From DASSJT01 sp963715025 (GTDB lineage: Bacteria; Actinomycetota; Actinomycetes; Actinomycetales; Dermatophilaceae), in contig CAVQQQ010000002.1 of NCBI GenBank assembly GCA_963715025.1, positions 496,001 through 560,000 on the forward strand: a DNA stretch of 64,000 bases, given 5' to 3'. Numbering within the stretch: the stretch's first letter is position 1; every line of letters begins with the position of its first letter. Under the pieces are notes generated by a model. The model was not told the DNA's origin. It was given only the letters and a program-made list of their open reading frames with translations, and ran no database searches. Of this stretch, positions 25,208 through 33,534 are shown in pieces. Made by a program: the position numbers and the translations under genes.

Positions 25208-25235
25208 GTGACCCTGACCCTAAGGCCAGGGTCAC
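25208..25235 (-). terminator. hairpin terminator of the small secreted protein gene
   Basis: Arms GTGACCCTGACC (25208-25219) and GGCCAGGGTCAC (25224-25235) pair at 11 of 12 positions around a CTAA loop, 24 bases beyond the minus-strand stop at 25259. Confidence 0.6.
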
Positions 25236-25258
25236 CCCCGTCGGGGCGCCAGATCGAG

Positions 25259-25501
25259 TCACCGCTCAGGCACCCATCCGGGTGCAGCAACCCCGTTCCC
25301 AGTCAGGTTGTCACACCTGACGTACTGCGTCCCGACGCGGGCGAGGCCGCAGCGTCCCTCATGGGGCGTGACCGCTCTGGTGCTCTGTTCTGCGTTTCCC
25401 CGGTCCTGGCGGGCGGAGGCCGGAAAGGCGCTGAAGCCGATCATGAGGAGGGCGATGGCTCCCGCTGCCAGCCAGCGACGGTGGTTCTGTGTGGTGTTCA
25501 T
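25259..25501 (-). CDS. small secreted protein (80 aa)
   Basis: ATG at 25499-25501 with AAGGA about ten bases upstream. A signal peptide (basic NHRRW, hydrophobic LAAGAIALLMIGFSAFPASA, cleavage after Ala-Ser-Ala) leaves a mature peptide of about 50 residues with two cysteines (RCGL, VRCDN) that could form one disulfide. Followed by its own hairpin terminator. No family recognised. Confidence 0.6.
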   Translation of the reverse strand: MNTTQNHRRWLAAGAIALLMIGFSAFPASARQDRGNAEQSTRAVTPHEGRCGLARVGTQYVRCDNLTGNGVAAPGWVPER

Positions 25502-25844
25502 GGCGTTGTCCTTGGGTGAGATGGTGACGATCTGACCTGTTCACCGTCCCGCTGGACGCTCCTCAGCCACATCCGTCGCCGCCCCTCAGATCAGGGCGAA
25601 ACACCCCTCAGATTCGTCGTGCGTGCCGTCGTCGGCGTGCGCGCATGGGGGGCGATGGGTGACAGCATCAGGAAGCGGCAGGAGGCCGCAGCTGGGCGAC
25701 GCGAGTCGGCGGACCGCGGGCCATTCCCAAGGCCCGCGGAGGCGATGCTGCCGGGCAATGACCTGGTCGCCCACCTTCCGACTGCCGAGCTCAGCACGAA
25801 CCGCGACGTCTGCCATCGGTTGGCACTCCACCGGCATCGGTCGT
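25502..25844. other. ~340-bp intergenic region
   Basis: Should hold the promoter of the secreted-protein gene. A plus-strand frame from 25619 runs into the second MOSC-like gene and could extend it, but its composition is poor and the shared leader of the two copies begins only at 25845. No repeat or RNA was recognised. Confidence 0.35.
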
Positions 25845-26255
25845 CCCAACGCCCGCGCACTGCTCAGGGGTGTTTCACTGTGCTCATGTCGACCGCGCGC
25901 GTGATCGAGATCCACACCTACCCCGTGAAGGACGAGCCGGGCACCACCCTGCCTCAAGTCGACGTCGAGGAGGCGGGCTTGGCCGGTGACCGCCGCAAGA
26001 AGGCACCGGTCCACCTGATCTCGCGCGAGCAGGCCGAGGGCGTGCGGGCCAACTTCGTCCTCGATGCCTCGCCCGAGGAGCTGAGGGCCCTCGCCGGCAC
26101 GGTGGTCAGGCTTGGGGGTGCCCAACTCGGCGTCGTGGGACCTGCCGGCAGCTGCGCAGGCGTCTATGCCGACGTCGAAGCCCCTGGTCTGGTGCGGATC
26201 GGCGACGAGGTGAGGATGGAGTGAGCATCGGCACATAGCTCCCCGGCGGCGCCCG
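25845..26255 (+). repeat. right copy of the ~411-bp direct duplication
   Basis: Partner of 23578-23988. Differences I can see are single substitutions, for example G for C four bases before the ATG, a C for T in the middle of the gene, and A for G in the last sense codon. The bases outside both ends are unrelated. Confidence 0.95.
25886..26224 (+). CDS. small MOSC-like domain protein, copy 2
   Basis: 112 residues, same protein as the copy at 23619 except for the final residue. ATG 25886 is placed at the position equivalent to copy 1. Its frame is open further upstream to 25619, so a fused longer product cannot be excluded, but the duplicated leader argues for the short form. Both copies keep GPAGSCAGVYADV. 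Confidence 0.65.
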   Translation: MSTARVIEIHTYPVKDEPGTTLPQVDVEEAGLAGDRRKKAPVHLISREQAEGVRANFVLDASPEELRALAGTVVRLGGAQLGVVGPAGSCAGVYADVEAPGLVRIGDEVRME

Positions 26256-26317
26256 CCAGCGCCCCGTCCCGGGAGCGCCCGCGGAACGGTCCAGCCCCAC
26301 CGGTCGGCGGTTGCGCC

Positions 26318-26323
26318 TACCCT
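26318..26323 (+). promoter_or_regulatory. -10 element of a probable leaderless transcript
   Basis: TACCCT ends seven bases before ATG 26331 of the VOC gene, which has no ribosome binding site. Confidence 0.4.
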
Positions 26324-26330
26324 CGGCACC

Positions 26331-26768
26331 ATGGAGCAGCGAGTCAGCTTGATCACCCTCGGTGTGGCAGACCTCGACCGTGCCCGCCGTTTCTACGAGG
26401 GCATGGGATGGCAGCCGACGGCCAGACCCGGCGGCGACGACGTCGTGTTCTTCCAGGCCGGCTGCATGGTGCTGGCGTTGTGGAGCCGTCAGCTCCTTGC
26501 CGAAGACAGCACCGTCAGTGATTCCGGCGGCTGGGGCGGGGTGACCCTGGCCCACAACGTGCGCTCGCCCGAGGGGGTCGACGCCGCCCTGGCGGAAGCC
26601 GAGCGGGCCGGAGGGGTCATCGGCCGGCGCGGAGCTGAGACGTTCTGGGGCGGGTACTCCGGAGTCTTCATCGATCCGGACGGCCATCCCTGGGAGGTCG
26701 CCCACAACCCGTTCTGGGGCATCGCGCCGGACGGCTCGATCCTGCTGGACGTCGAAGGGCCCGTGTAG
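26331..26768 (+). CDS. VOC-superfamily (glyoxalase/bleomycin-resistance fold) protein
   Basis: 145 residues with two beta-alpha-beta-beta-beta modules: the first begins LITLGVADLDRARRFYEGMG, and the second ends with YSGVFIDPDGHPWEVAHNP, the usual F-x-D-P-D-G-x-x-W-E signature with the metal-site Glu. It is a monocupped metal-dependent enzyme or binding protein of unknown substrate. Stands alone; the start fits a leaderless promoter. Confidence 0.8.
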   Translation: MEQRVSLITLGVADLDRARRFYEGMGWQPTARPGGDDVVFFQAGCMVLALWSRQLLAEDSTVSDSGGWGGVTLAHNVRSPEGVDAALAEAERAGGVIGRRGAETFWGGYSGVFIDPDGHPWEVAHNPFWGIAPDGSILLDVEGPV

Positions 26769-26933
26769 CCCTTCACGCAGGGCCTGCCACCGACCCCGTG
26801 GACAGCGCTGCCGTGGGCGGAGTCTCCGTAAGCGTCCCCCGGCCACGGCGCCGAAACGGCTCCGCAGACGCGATGCCGACGTCAGAGGTATGCCGTCTAG
26901 CCGGCACACTCCGACGACCGGTGGAGAACACGG

Positions 26934-27626
26934 CTATCTCGGGAGCGGCGGCCAGACGGATGCCAGCCCGCCCCACGCCAAGTCGGTGAGGTGTTCGGTC
27001 AGGGAGGCCCGGTCCATGCCCGAAGGTCCTGCCCCCTTGGCCAGCCACCGGTCGGCCGCCGCCCGCACCATGCCCACCACGGCCGGTCCCCAGACCGCCG
27101 CTGCCGCCGGCGGCCGCCCCCGGGCCGAGAGCGCGGCGCTGATCAGGCGTGAGATCCGGTCGGCCACGTGATCGCTCATCGCCTCGGTCGAGCCGCTCGG
27201 CGAGGCAGTCGCTGACCGCTCGAGCAAGGGGGCCGCAACAATGAACCGGTAGACCTCCGGATCGCGCTCCACGAGACGAAGGTAGGAGTCGATCGCGGCG
27301 CCGACGACCGCCCGGGGGTCGACGCGGGGAGCCGCCTGCGTGGACGAACCGCCCACGAGGGCGGTCTCGTCGCCGACTGCCTGGGCGAGGTCATGCAAGA
27401 TCGTCCGGTCGACGTGCTCGGCAACCGCCTGGTAGAGACCGGCGCGATCGGTGAAGTGCCGGTAGATCACGGTCTTCGAGGTGCCCGCCACGGCGGCTAC
27501 GTCGTCCATGCCGACACCCGCGCCGTGGATCCGGATGGCGCGCAGGGTCGACTCGACCAGTTCACGCCGTCGAGACTGGCGGTGTTCGTCCCAGCGGGTG
27601 CTGCGCCCGTCGGCCGCTGTCGTCAC
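26934..27626 (-). CDS. TetR-family transcriptional regulator
   Basis: 230 residues from GTG 27626. The N-terminal helix-turn-helix spans about 41-60 (DDVAAVAGTSKTVIYRHFTD); the rest is the helical ligand-binding domain. The frame is open further upstream, but that part would run through the operator. It is divergent from the fatty-acid operon, and a 29-bp palindrome lies between them, only 11 bases from its start, so it most likely represses both itself and the operon, released by an acyl-CoA or similar ligand. Ligand assignment is inference from the regulated genes. Confidence 0.85.
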   Translation of the reverse strand: MTTAADGRSTRWDEHRQSRRRELVESTLRAIRIHGAGVGMDDVAAVAGTSKTVIYRHFTDRAGLYQAVAEHVDRTILHDLAQAVGDETALVGGSSTQAAPRVDPRAVVGAAIDSYLRLVERDPEVYRFIVAAPLLERSATASPSGSTEAMSDHVADRISRLISAALSARGRPPAAAAVWGPAVVGMVRAAADRWLAKGAGPSGMDRASLTEHLTDLAWGGLASVWPPLPR

Positions 27627-27636
27627 GGGTACGCAC

Positions 27637-27665
27637 GGTAGCAGGTACTCCATGTATCTGCTACC
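27637..27665. promoter_or_regulatory. TetR operator palindrome
   Basis: GGTAGCAGGTAC (27637-27648) and GTATCTGCTACC (27654-27665) are inverted repeats matching at 11 of 12 positions around five bases. The site sits between the divergent regulator (start 27626) and the thiolase (start 27754). A TetR dimer binding two such half-sites is the obvious reading. Confidence 0.7.
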
Positions 27666-27753
27666 GTCCGTATCCAGTAAAGCCAGACACCTATGCCGCC
27701 CGCGTTGCAGCTGGCAGTCGGTGTCCGGGCGCCGGATGAAGGGGTAGTCGAGA

Positions 27754-29061
27754 GTGACGTCGTCCACACAGGCCGCCAGTGCCACTCAGCGCCGTGCGGC
27801 CATCCTCGGGGGGAACCGTATCCCGTTCGCCCGCCAGTTCGGGCCGTACGCAGAGGCCTCCAACCAGGACATGCTCACCGCAGCCCTCGAGGGGCTCGTG
27901 GCCCGCTACGGGCTCGCGGGGGAACGACTGGGCGAAGTCGCCGCTGGGGCGGTGATCAAGCACAGCCGCGACTTCAACCTGACGCGCGAGGCGGTTCTGG
28001 GGTCGAGCCTCGGGGCCAGCACACCGGCATACGACGTCCAGCAGGCCTGCGGAACCGGTCTGGAGACCGCGATTCTGGTGACCAACAAGATCAAGCTGGG
28101 CCAGGTCGACTCGGCCATCGCAGGCGGGGTCGACTCGGTCTCGGACGCTCCGATCACGGTGAGCGAGAAGCTGCGCAAGACGCTGCTGCGAGCCAACCGG
28201 GGCAAGACCGCCACGCAGAAGCTTCGCGCGCTCGGCGGCATCCGCCCCGGGCACATCGGCATCGAGACCCCGGCCAACTCCGAGCCCCGCACCGGCCTGT
28301 CGATGGGCGAGCACATGGCCCAGACCGCGGCCACGTGGGGCATCAGCCGGCAGGACCAGGACGAGCTGGCCCTGCTCAGCCACCGGAACCTGGCGGCGGC
28401 CTACGACCGCGGGTTCTTCGACGACCTGATGACGCCCTACCTCGGCCTCAGGCGCGACCAGAACCTCCGCCCCAACTCCTCCCTGGAGAAGCTCGCCACG
28501 CTCACGCCCGTGTTCGGCCGCGGCGAGGGCGCCACCATGACGGCCGGCAACTCCACGCCCCTCACCGACGGTGCGTCGGTGGTGCTGTTCGGATCCGAGG
28601 ACTGGGCGGCGCAGCACGGCCTCGAGCCACTGGCGTATCTCGTCGACGGCGAGACCGCCGCTGTGGACTACGTCCACGGCGAGGAGGGACTCCTGATGGC
28701 GCCGGCCTATGCCCTGCCGCGGCTGCTCCAGCGCAACGGCATGAAGCTGCAGGACTTCGACCTGGTCGAGATCCACGAGGCCTTCGCCTCCACCGTGCTC
28801 ACCACCCTCAAGGCATGGGAGGACGAGGACTTCTGCAGGAGCCGGCTCGGCCTCGACGCGCCGCTCGGTCCCCTTGACCGCAGCAGGCTCAACGTCAACG
28901 GCTCCTCGCTGGCAGCGGGTCACCCCTTTGCGGCGACAGGTGGGCGCATCGTGGCCTCGCTGGCGAAGATGCTCCACGAGAAGGGACCGGGATCGCGGGG
29001 CCTCATCTCGATCTGCGCGGCCGGCGGCCAGGGCGTCATGGCCATCGTCGAAGCGGCCTGA
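27754..29061 (+). CDS. fadA2: acetyl-CoA C-acyltransferase (thiolase), FadA2/FadI type
   Basis: 435 residues. Thiolases cleave 3-ketoacyl-CoA or condense acyl-CoA units. The nucleophilic Cys99 is in YDVQQACGTGLETAI, the His in VEIHEAFAST, the second His in AAGHPFAATGGR and the second Cys in SICAAGGQG. The length and the GNRIPFARQFGPY start resemble the long FadI/FadA2 group. GTG 27754 has AAGGGG upstream. First gene of an operon with fabG4- and htdX-like genes, the same trio as Rv0241c-Rv0243 in M. tuberculosis as I remember it, and controlled by the adjacent TetR site. Confidence 0.9.
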   Translation: MTSSTQAASATQRRAAILGGNRIPFARQFGPYAEASNQDMLTAALEGLVARYGLAGERLGEVAAGAVIKHSRDFNLTREAVLGSSLGASTPAYDVQQACGTGLETAILVTNKIKLGQVDSAIAGGVDSVSDAPITVSEKLRKTLLRANRGKTATQKLRALGGIRPGHIGIETPANSEPRTGLSMGEHMAQTAATWGISRQDQDELALLSHRNLAAAYDRGFFDDLMTPYLGLRRDQNLRPNSSLEKLATLTPVFGRGEGATMTAGNSTPLTDGASVVLFGSEDWAAQHGLEPLAYLVDGETAAVDYVHGEEGLLMAPAYALPRLLQRNGMKLQDFDLVEIHEAFASTVLTTLKAWEDEDFCRSRLGLDAPLGPLDRSRLNVNGSSLAAGHPFAATGGRIVASLAKMLHEKGPGSRGLISICAAGGQGVMAIVEAA

Positions 29062-29071
29062 GGGAGCGGGG

Positions 29072-30415
29072 ATGACAGACACCTACGCCCAGCTGGTCAA
29101 CAGCCCTGTGGGCGCGAGGGTTGCCAGGCAGCTGGGGCTGCCGCGGCCAACGCGACTGCGCAGGTATGCCGTGGGGTCGCCTCTGGTGCCGGGGCCCGTC
29201 GTGGTGGGTGGGCATGGCGATGCGCCGCTGATCGGGCGAATCCGCTCGCTCCTGCAGGCAGCGGGCTTGGAGACGCTCGAGACGGGTGTGCCCGAGTCCA
29301 CGATCGCGGCAGTGGTCGCGGACCTGTCGACCGTGGACAACCCCGCCGACCTGGAATCGCTGCGCGCGATCGTGGCCCCAGCGCTCAAACAGCTGAGCCC
29401 CAGTGGCCGGGTGATCGTCCTGGGACGGCGACCCGAGGAGGCCGGCGCGGTGGCTCAGGCGGCCGCCAGGCGTGCGCTCGAGGGAATCACACGCTCGATC
29501 GGCAAAGAGCTGCGGGCCGGGAGCACAGCAAACCTCGTCCTCGTGGGCGACGGTGGTGAGGACAACATCGACTCCACCGTGCGCTTCCTCCTCTCGGGCC
29601 GCTCGGCGTATGTATCCGGGCAGGTCGTGGTCGTGGGTCCGGGTCAGGCGCCCGCTCCTGCCGACTGGGCCGCGCCTCTGGGCGGGAAGGTGGCCGCGGT
29701 GACCGGCGCTGCCCGCGGGATCGGTGCCGCGATCGCCGAGGTGCTCGCCAGGGACGGCGCCACGGTGATCTGCATTGACGTGCCGGCTGCTGGCGAAGCG
29801 CTGGCCGCGGTGGCCAACGCCGTCGGTGGAACCGCCCTGCAGCTGGACGTCACAGCGAGCGACGCCGGCGCCCGGATCCTGCACCACGCGACATCGCGGC
29901 ACGGCGGCCTCGACATCGTGGTCCACAACGCCGGGATCACCCGCGACAAGCTGCTGGCCAACACCGACGCTGCGCGCTGGGCCGCTGTGATCGACGTCAA
30001 CCTGCTGTCGATCTTGCGGATGAACGAGGCGATCCTCGGCCCGGACGGACTCCGGGACGGAGGGCACGTCGTCTGCGTGTCGTCCATCTCCGGAATCGCG
30101 GGAAACCGGGGACAGACGAACTACGCCGCGTCCAAGGCGGGCGTCATTGGCATGGTGCGGCACCTGGGCGCCGACCCCACCCTCGCCGGGCGCGGCATCA
30201 CGGTCAACGCCGTGGCGCCGGGGTTCATCGAGACCTACCTGACGGCCAAGGTGCCGCTGGCCACGCGGGAGGTGGGGCGTCGGGTGAACTCCCTGGCTCA
30301 GGGCGGCCTGCCGATCGACGTCGCCGAGACGATCGCCTGGCTCGCTGAGGACGCCAGCGGCGGAGTGACCGGCAACGTGGTGCGCGTCTGCGGCCAGAGT
30401 TTCCTGGGCGCCTGA
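29072..30415 (+). CDS. fabG4: 3-oxoacyl-ACP/CoA reductase, long FabG4 type
   Basis: 447 residues: an N-terminal domain of about 200 residues typical of high-molecular-weight FabG4 proteins, then an SDR domain with the nucleotide motif TGAARGIGAAIAEVLARDG, NNAG-equivalent HNAGITRD, catalytic Ser in VSSISGIAGN, and Tyr/Lys in NYAASKAG. It would reduce 3-oxoacyl-CoA/ACP with NAD(P)H. ATG 29072 is 10 bases after the thiolase stop, with GGAGCGGGG as ribosome binding site. Confidence 0.85.
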   Translation: MTDTYAQLVNSPVGARVARQLGLPRPTRLRRYAVGSPLVPGPVVVGGHGDAPLIGRIRSLLQAAGLETLETGVPESTIAAVVADLSTVDNPADLESLRAIVAPALKQLSPSGRVIVLGRRPEEAGAVAQAAARRALEGITRSIGKELRAGSTANLVLVGDGGEDNIDSTVRFLLSGRSAYVSGQVVVVGPGQAPAPADWAAPLGGKVAAVTGAARGIGAAIAEVLARDGATVICIDVPAAGEALAAVANAVGGTALQLDVTASDAGARILHHATSRHGGLDIVVHNAGITRDKLLANTDAARWAAVIDVNLLSILRMNEAILGPDGLRDGGHVVCVSSISGIAGNRGQTNYAASKAGVIGMVRHLGADPTLAGRGITVNAVAPGFIETYLTAKVPLATREVGRRVNSLAQGGLPIDVAETIAWLAEDASGGVTGNVVRVCGQSFLGA

Positions 30416-30416
30416 C

Positions 30417-31265
30417 GTGGCCGTCGAGACATTCACGTCCACACCGGCATTGGCGCCTCTGCTGCTCAAAGGTGCGCTGACGGGAAGAGGCCGATCCGGC
30501 TCCGCTCTGCCCGCCCGGACGCTGCAGCGCCCCGACGTCAAGGCCGACCGCGACCATCTTGCCCGGTACCAGCGCCTCTGCGGTTGGGACGTCAGCGACC
30601 GGTTGCCACCGACGTATCCCCACGTACTCGGTTTCCCGCTGCAGGTGGCCCTGATGGCCGGCAAGGGTTTCCCGCTGCCGCTGATGGGTCTCGTGCACGT
30701 CGAGAACGGGATCACCCTGCGCCAAGCCCTGTTCGCGGACGACGTCCTGACCATCTCGGTGCGGGCCGAGGCACTCCGGTCGCACCGCAGGGGACGGCTC
30801 GTCGACTTTGTGACGACGGTCGAGGCCCAGGGGGAGACGGTGTGGACCGGACGCAGCAGCTACCTCCACCGCGATGCCTCCGCTCCCGACGCGCCCCAAA
30901 GTGACTCGGCCCCCGGGTTTCCCCAAGGCGCCCCGTCCGCGGTGTGGCGCCTCCGCGAGGACCTCGGACGCGAGTACGGCTCCGTGAGCGGCGACATCAA
31001 CCCGATCCACCTGCACCCCCTCACGGCCAGAATGCTGGGTTTTCCGCGCGCCATCGCGCACGGCATGTGGACGTATGCGCGCACGCTCGCGGCCCTCGGC
31101 CCCCGCACCGGCCTGCCATCGACCTCACGGGTGTGGTTCCGCAAACCCGTGCTGCTGCCCGGCCGCGTGGAGCTGGTCGAGCACAAGGACGACCAGCGGG
31201 TCGTCGCCGGTCTGAGGTCGGCGAAGGATCCCGCCATCGAGCACCTGGTGCTGCTACTGACCTAG
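30417..31265 (+). CDS. htdX: MaoC-like 3-hydroxyacyl dehydratase, HtdX type
   Basis: 282 residues forming two hotdog domains; the second carries the hydratase 2 signature in SVSGDINPIHLHPLTARMLG and FPRAIAHGMWTYA, where Asp and His of D-x4-H are catalytic. GTG 30417 follows the fabG4 stop by one base, so translation is coupled. Together the three enzymes cover thiolysis, reduction and (de)hydration of acyl chains. The last four bases overlap the convergent acetyltransferase gene. Confidence 0.85.
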   Translation: MAVETFTSTPALAPLLLKGALTGRGRSGSALPARTLQRPDVKADRDHLARYQRLCGWDVSDRLPPTYPHVLGFPLQVALMAGKGFPLPLMGLVHVENGITLRQALFADDVLTISVRAEALRSHRRGRLVDFVTTVEAQGETVWTGRSSYLHRDASAPDAPQSDSAPGFPQGAPSAVWRLREDLGREYGSVSGDINPIHLHPLTARMLGFPRAIAHGMWTYARTLAALGPRTGLPSTSRVWFRKPVLLPGRVELVEHKDDQRVVAGLRSAKDPAIEHLVLLLT

Positions 31266-32014
31266 AGCCGGTGGCGCACCCACACGCCGGGCTCGACGTA
31301 CACGGCGTGGTCGTGTTCGACGCTGCAGTGCACCGGGTCCAGGGCCTCTGGGACGACCACGTCGCCGGAGTGGTCGAACGGCAGGCCGGTCCAGTCGCGC
31401 CACTCGGCCAGGGTGCCCGAGATGGTCATGGCGCGGGGGCAGACCCCGATGAGCTCAGCGCCAGCCCGCACATGCAGGCGCAGCCACGGGTCCGTCGGCA
31501 GCCCGTCGTCGCGCACACGGCGGACGTACTCGGCCATGGGTGTGTCCGGCTCCGCGCTCTTGCGGCTTGGCCGAACCGGTGCGTACAGGTCGTGGAACCC
31601 GAGTCGCCGCGCATTGGCGCGCTTTGCCTCCAGCATGACCGCCGCCAGCCCGGTCCCGCGGAGATCGGGCCGGATCGCGACCTCGATCGCGGAGACATGA
31701 CTGGGCTCGCGGCCGGACAGACCATCCAGCCAGGACCACCGGATCACTCCGTCCCACCCGTCGTCGGGCAGGCCCGGCCGCTCGATGTCCTCGCCCATGG
31801 CGAACGGCACCGAGCACGACCGGGCCACCGGTCGCGCCGGATCTGCCGGGTCGTAGGCGATCAGGGTGTAGGCGGCATAGCGATCGGCGGCGTGCTCGTA
31901 GAACAGGTCGGAGATCGGGTCCTGCTGCATGAACCTGGGCCACAGACCCTCGAACGCCCACATGAGCGGAGCCAGGTCGGGGCGATCGGCAAGGCTGGCG
32001 ATCACGAGGTCCAC
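31262..32014 (-). CDS. GNAT-family N-acetyltransferase
   Basis: 250 residues with a GNAT core at about 110-140: EVAIRPDLRGTGLAAVMLEA supplies the acetyl-CoA pyrophosphate loop (R-G-T-G-L-A). N-terminal and C-terminal extensions are longer than in a minimal GNAT. GTG 32014 encodes MDLVIASLADRPDLAPLMWA. It converges on htdX with a four-base overlap. The acceptor is unknown. Confidence 0.75.
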   Translation of the reverse strand: MDLVIASLADRPDLAPLMWAFEGLWPRFMQQDPISDLFYEHAADRYAAYTLIAYDPADPARPVARSCSVPFAMGEDIERPGLPDDGWDGVIRWSWLDGLSGREPSHVSAIEVAIRPDLRGTGLAAVMLEAKRANARRLGFHDLYAPVRPSRKSAEPDTPMAEYVRRVRDDGLPTDPWLRLHVRAGAELIGVCPRAMTISGTLAEWRDWTGLPFDHSGDVVVPEALDPVHCSVEHDHAVYVEPGVWVRHRL

Positions 32015-32056
32015 CCCGCCGACGGTAGGCGTTCGTTCAGCCGTCGCGCGACCGGT

Positions 32057-33439
32057 TTAGCCGCCCGCGCGGGTGTCCCGGATCGTCTGCCCGTACCAGG
32101 CAAACGAGTCCTTGGGCGTCCGCGCCAGCGTGTCATAGTCCACGTGCACCAGCCCGAACCGCTGCGTGTAGCCCTCGGCCCACTCGAAGTTGTCCAGGAG
32201 CGACCAGCAGAAGTAGCCGCGCACGTCGACGCCGTCCTCGCGCGCCCGGGCGACGGCATCCAGGTGGCCCTCCAGGTAGGCGATGCGCTCCGGGTCGTGC
32301 ACCTTTCCATCGGGACCCGGCCCAGCGGCATACGCGCAGCCGTTCTCGGTGATGAAGACGGGAGGCAGGCGGTCGCCGTATCGATCGCGCAGGATCACCA
32401 GCTGCTCGTGCAGGCCCTCGGGCACCACGGGCCAGTCGAAACTGGTCCGGGGATAGCCCTCGATCGGCAGCATCGCGAACGGCAGGGCCGGAGTGCCCTC
32501 GAGCTCGGGGGTGGGGGCGACCGCAGCCCCGGCTGCCGCTGCCGCGGGACCATCCACGGCACCCACCCGCGTCGGGCTGTAGTAGTTGAAGCCGTAGAAG
32601 TCCAGCGGCGCGCGGATGATCTCCAGGTCGTCGGCCACAGGCCCAGGCATGCCGTCGCCGAGGCCGCTGGGGTAGGACCCGAGAAGCACTGGGTCGGCGA
32701 AGAGGCGGTTGTACAGCACGTCGTAGAGGTCGGCTGCCGCGCGGTCGGCAGCATCCTCAGAGCCTGCCCACACGGGGGTGTGGTTGTTGGCAGTGCCCAC
32801 GGATGTCGCTCCCGCGGCGCGCAGGGCGTGCACGGCCAGGCCGTGTCCGAGCAGCAAGTGGTGGGCCACCGGCAGCGCGTCGAACATCAGTGCCTTCCCG
32901 GGGGCGTGTACTCCCGTCGCGTAGCCGAGAAGCGTGACCACGACGGGCTCGTTGACTGGCATCCACAGGCCCACGCGGTCCCCGAGGTGCTCGGCCATGA
33001 TCCCCGCGTAGTCCCCGAACCGCTGGGCGGTCTCGCGCGCCAGCCAGCCGCCACCGGCCTCCAGGGCAGATGGCAGGTCCCAGTGGAACAGAGTGGCGGC
33101 CGGGGTGATGCCGGCCGCCAGCAGCCCGTCGACCAGCCGGTCGTAGAAGGCGAGTCCCTCGGCATTGGGCTGCCCCGTGCCGTCGGGCTGGATCCGGGGC
33201 CAGGCGATGGAAAACCGGTACGCGTCGGTGCCCAGGTCCCGGATCAGGCTGATGTCCTCGGCATAGCGGTGGTAGTGGTCGCACGCCACCGCTCCTGACG
33301 AGCCGTCCCGGATCACACCCGGACGGTCGCAGAAGTCGTCCCAGACGCTTCGCCCGCGCCCGCCCTCGTCGACGGCGCCCTCGATCTGGTACGAAGCGGT
33401 CGCGGTGCCGAAAAGGAACTCACGGGGGAGGGTCGCCAT
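32057..33439 (-). CDS. GH1 beta-glucosidase
   Basis: 460 residues, cytoplasmic, no signal peptide. GH1 hallmarks: FLFGTATASYQIEGA, AYRFSIAWPRIQP, acid/base Glu164 in MPVNEPVVV, nucleophile Glu365 in VFITENG, and WSLLDNFEWAEGY. It hydrolyses beta-glucosides such as cellobiose. ATG 33439 is chosen because the family always starts a few residues before FLFGTATASYQIEG. Its neighbour is a (broken) major facilitator transporter on the same strand, as expected for a sugar-uptake unit. Confidence 0.92.
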   Translation of the reverse strand: MATLPREFLFGTATASYQIEGAVDEGGRGRSVWDDFCDRPGVIRDGSSGAVACDHYHRYAEDISLIRDLGTDAYRFSIAWPRIQPDGTGQPNAEGLAFYDRLVDGLLAAGITPAATLFHWDLPSALEAGGGWLARETAQRFGDYAGIMAEHLGDRVGLWMPVNEPVVVTLLGYATGVHAPGKALMFDALPVAHHLLLGHGLAVHALRAAGATSVGTANNHTPVWAGSEDAADRAAADLYDVLYNRLFADPVLLGSYPSGLGDGMPGPVADDLEIIRAPLDFYGFNYYSPTRVGAVDGPAAAAAGAAVAPTPELEGTPALPFAMLPIEGYPRTSFDWPVVPEGLHEQLVILRDRYGDRLPPVFITENGCAYAAGPGPDGKVHDPERIAYLEGHLDAVARAREDGVDVRGYFCWSLLDNFEWAEGYTQRFGLVHVDYDTLARTPKDSFAWYGQTIRDTRAGG

Positions 33440-33534
33440 GGTGCGGAGCCTTTCGCGCCCGGCCGCGCCGGTCAACCCGGATGCCCCGGCGGGCCAGGCC
33501 GGCTGATCGCGCCGGGCAAGCAGCGGTATGCCGG

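Larger units (their letters stand above)
24866..25258. other. ~390-bp intergenic region with two hairpins
   Basis: Contains the inverted repeat at 24971-25018 and the terminator-like hairpin at 25208-25235, annotated separately. A minus-strand frame 25001-25198 from a TTG reads EWAIWMPTQTWDEGTAIELN at its start and could be a relic, but it runs through the first hairpin and I do not call it. Confidence 0.4.
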
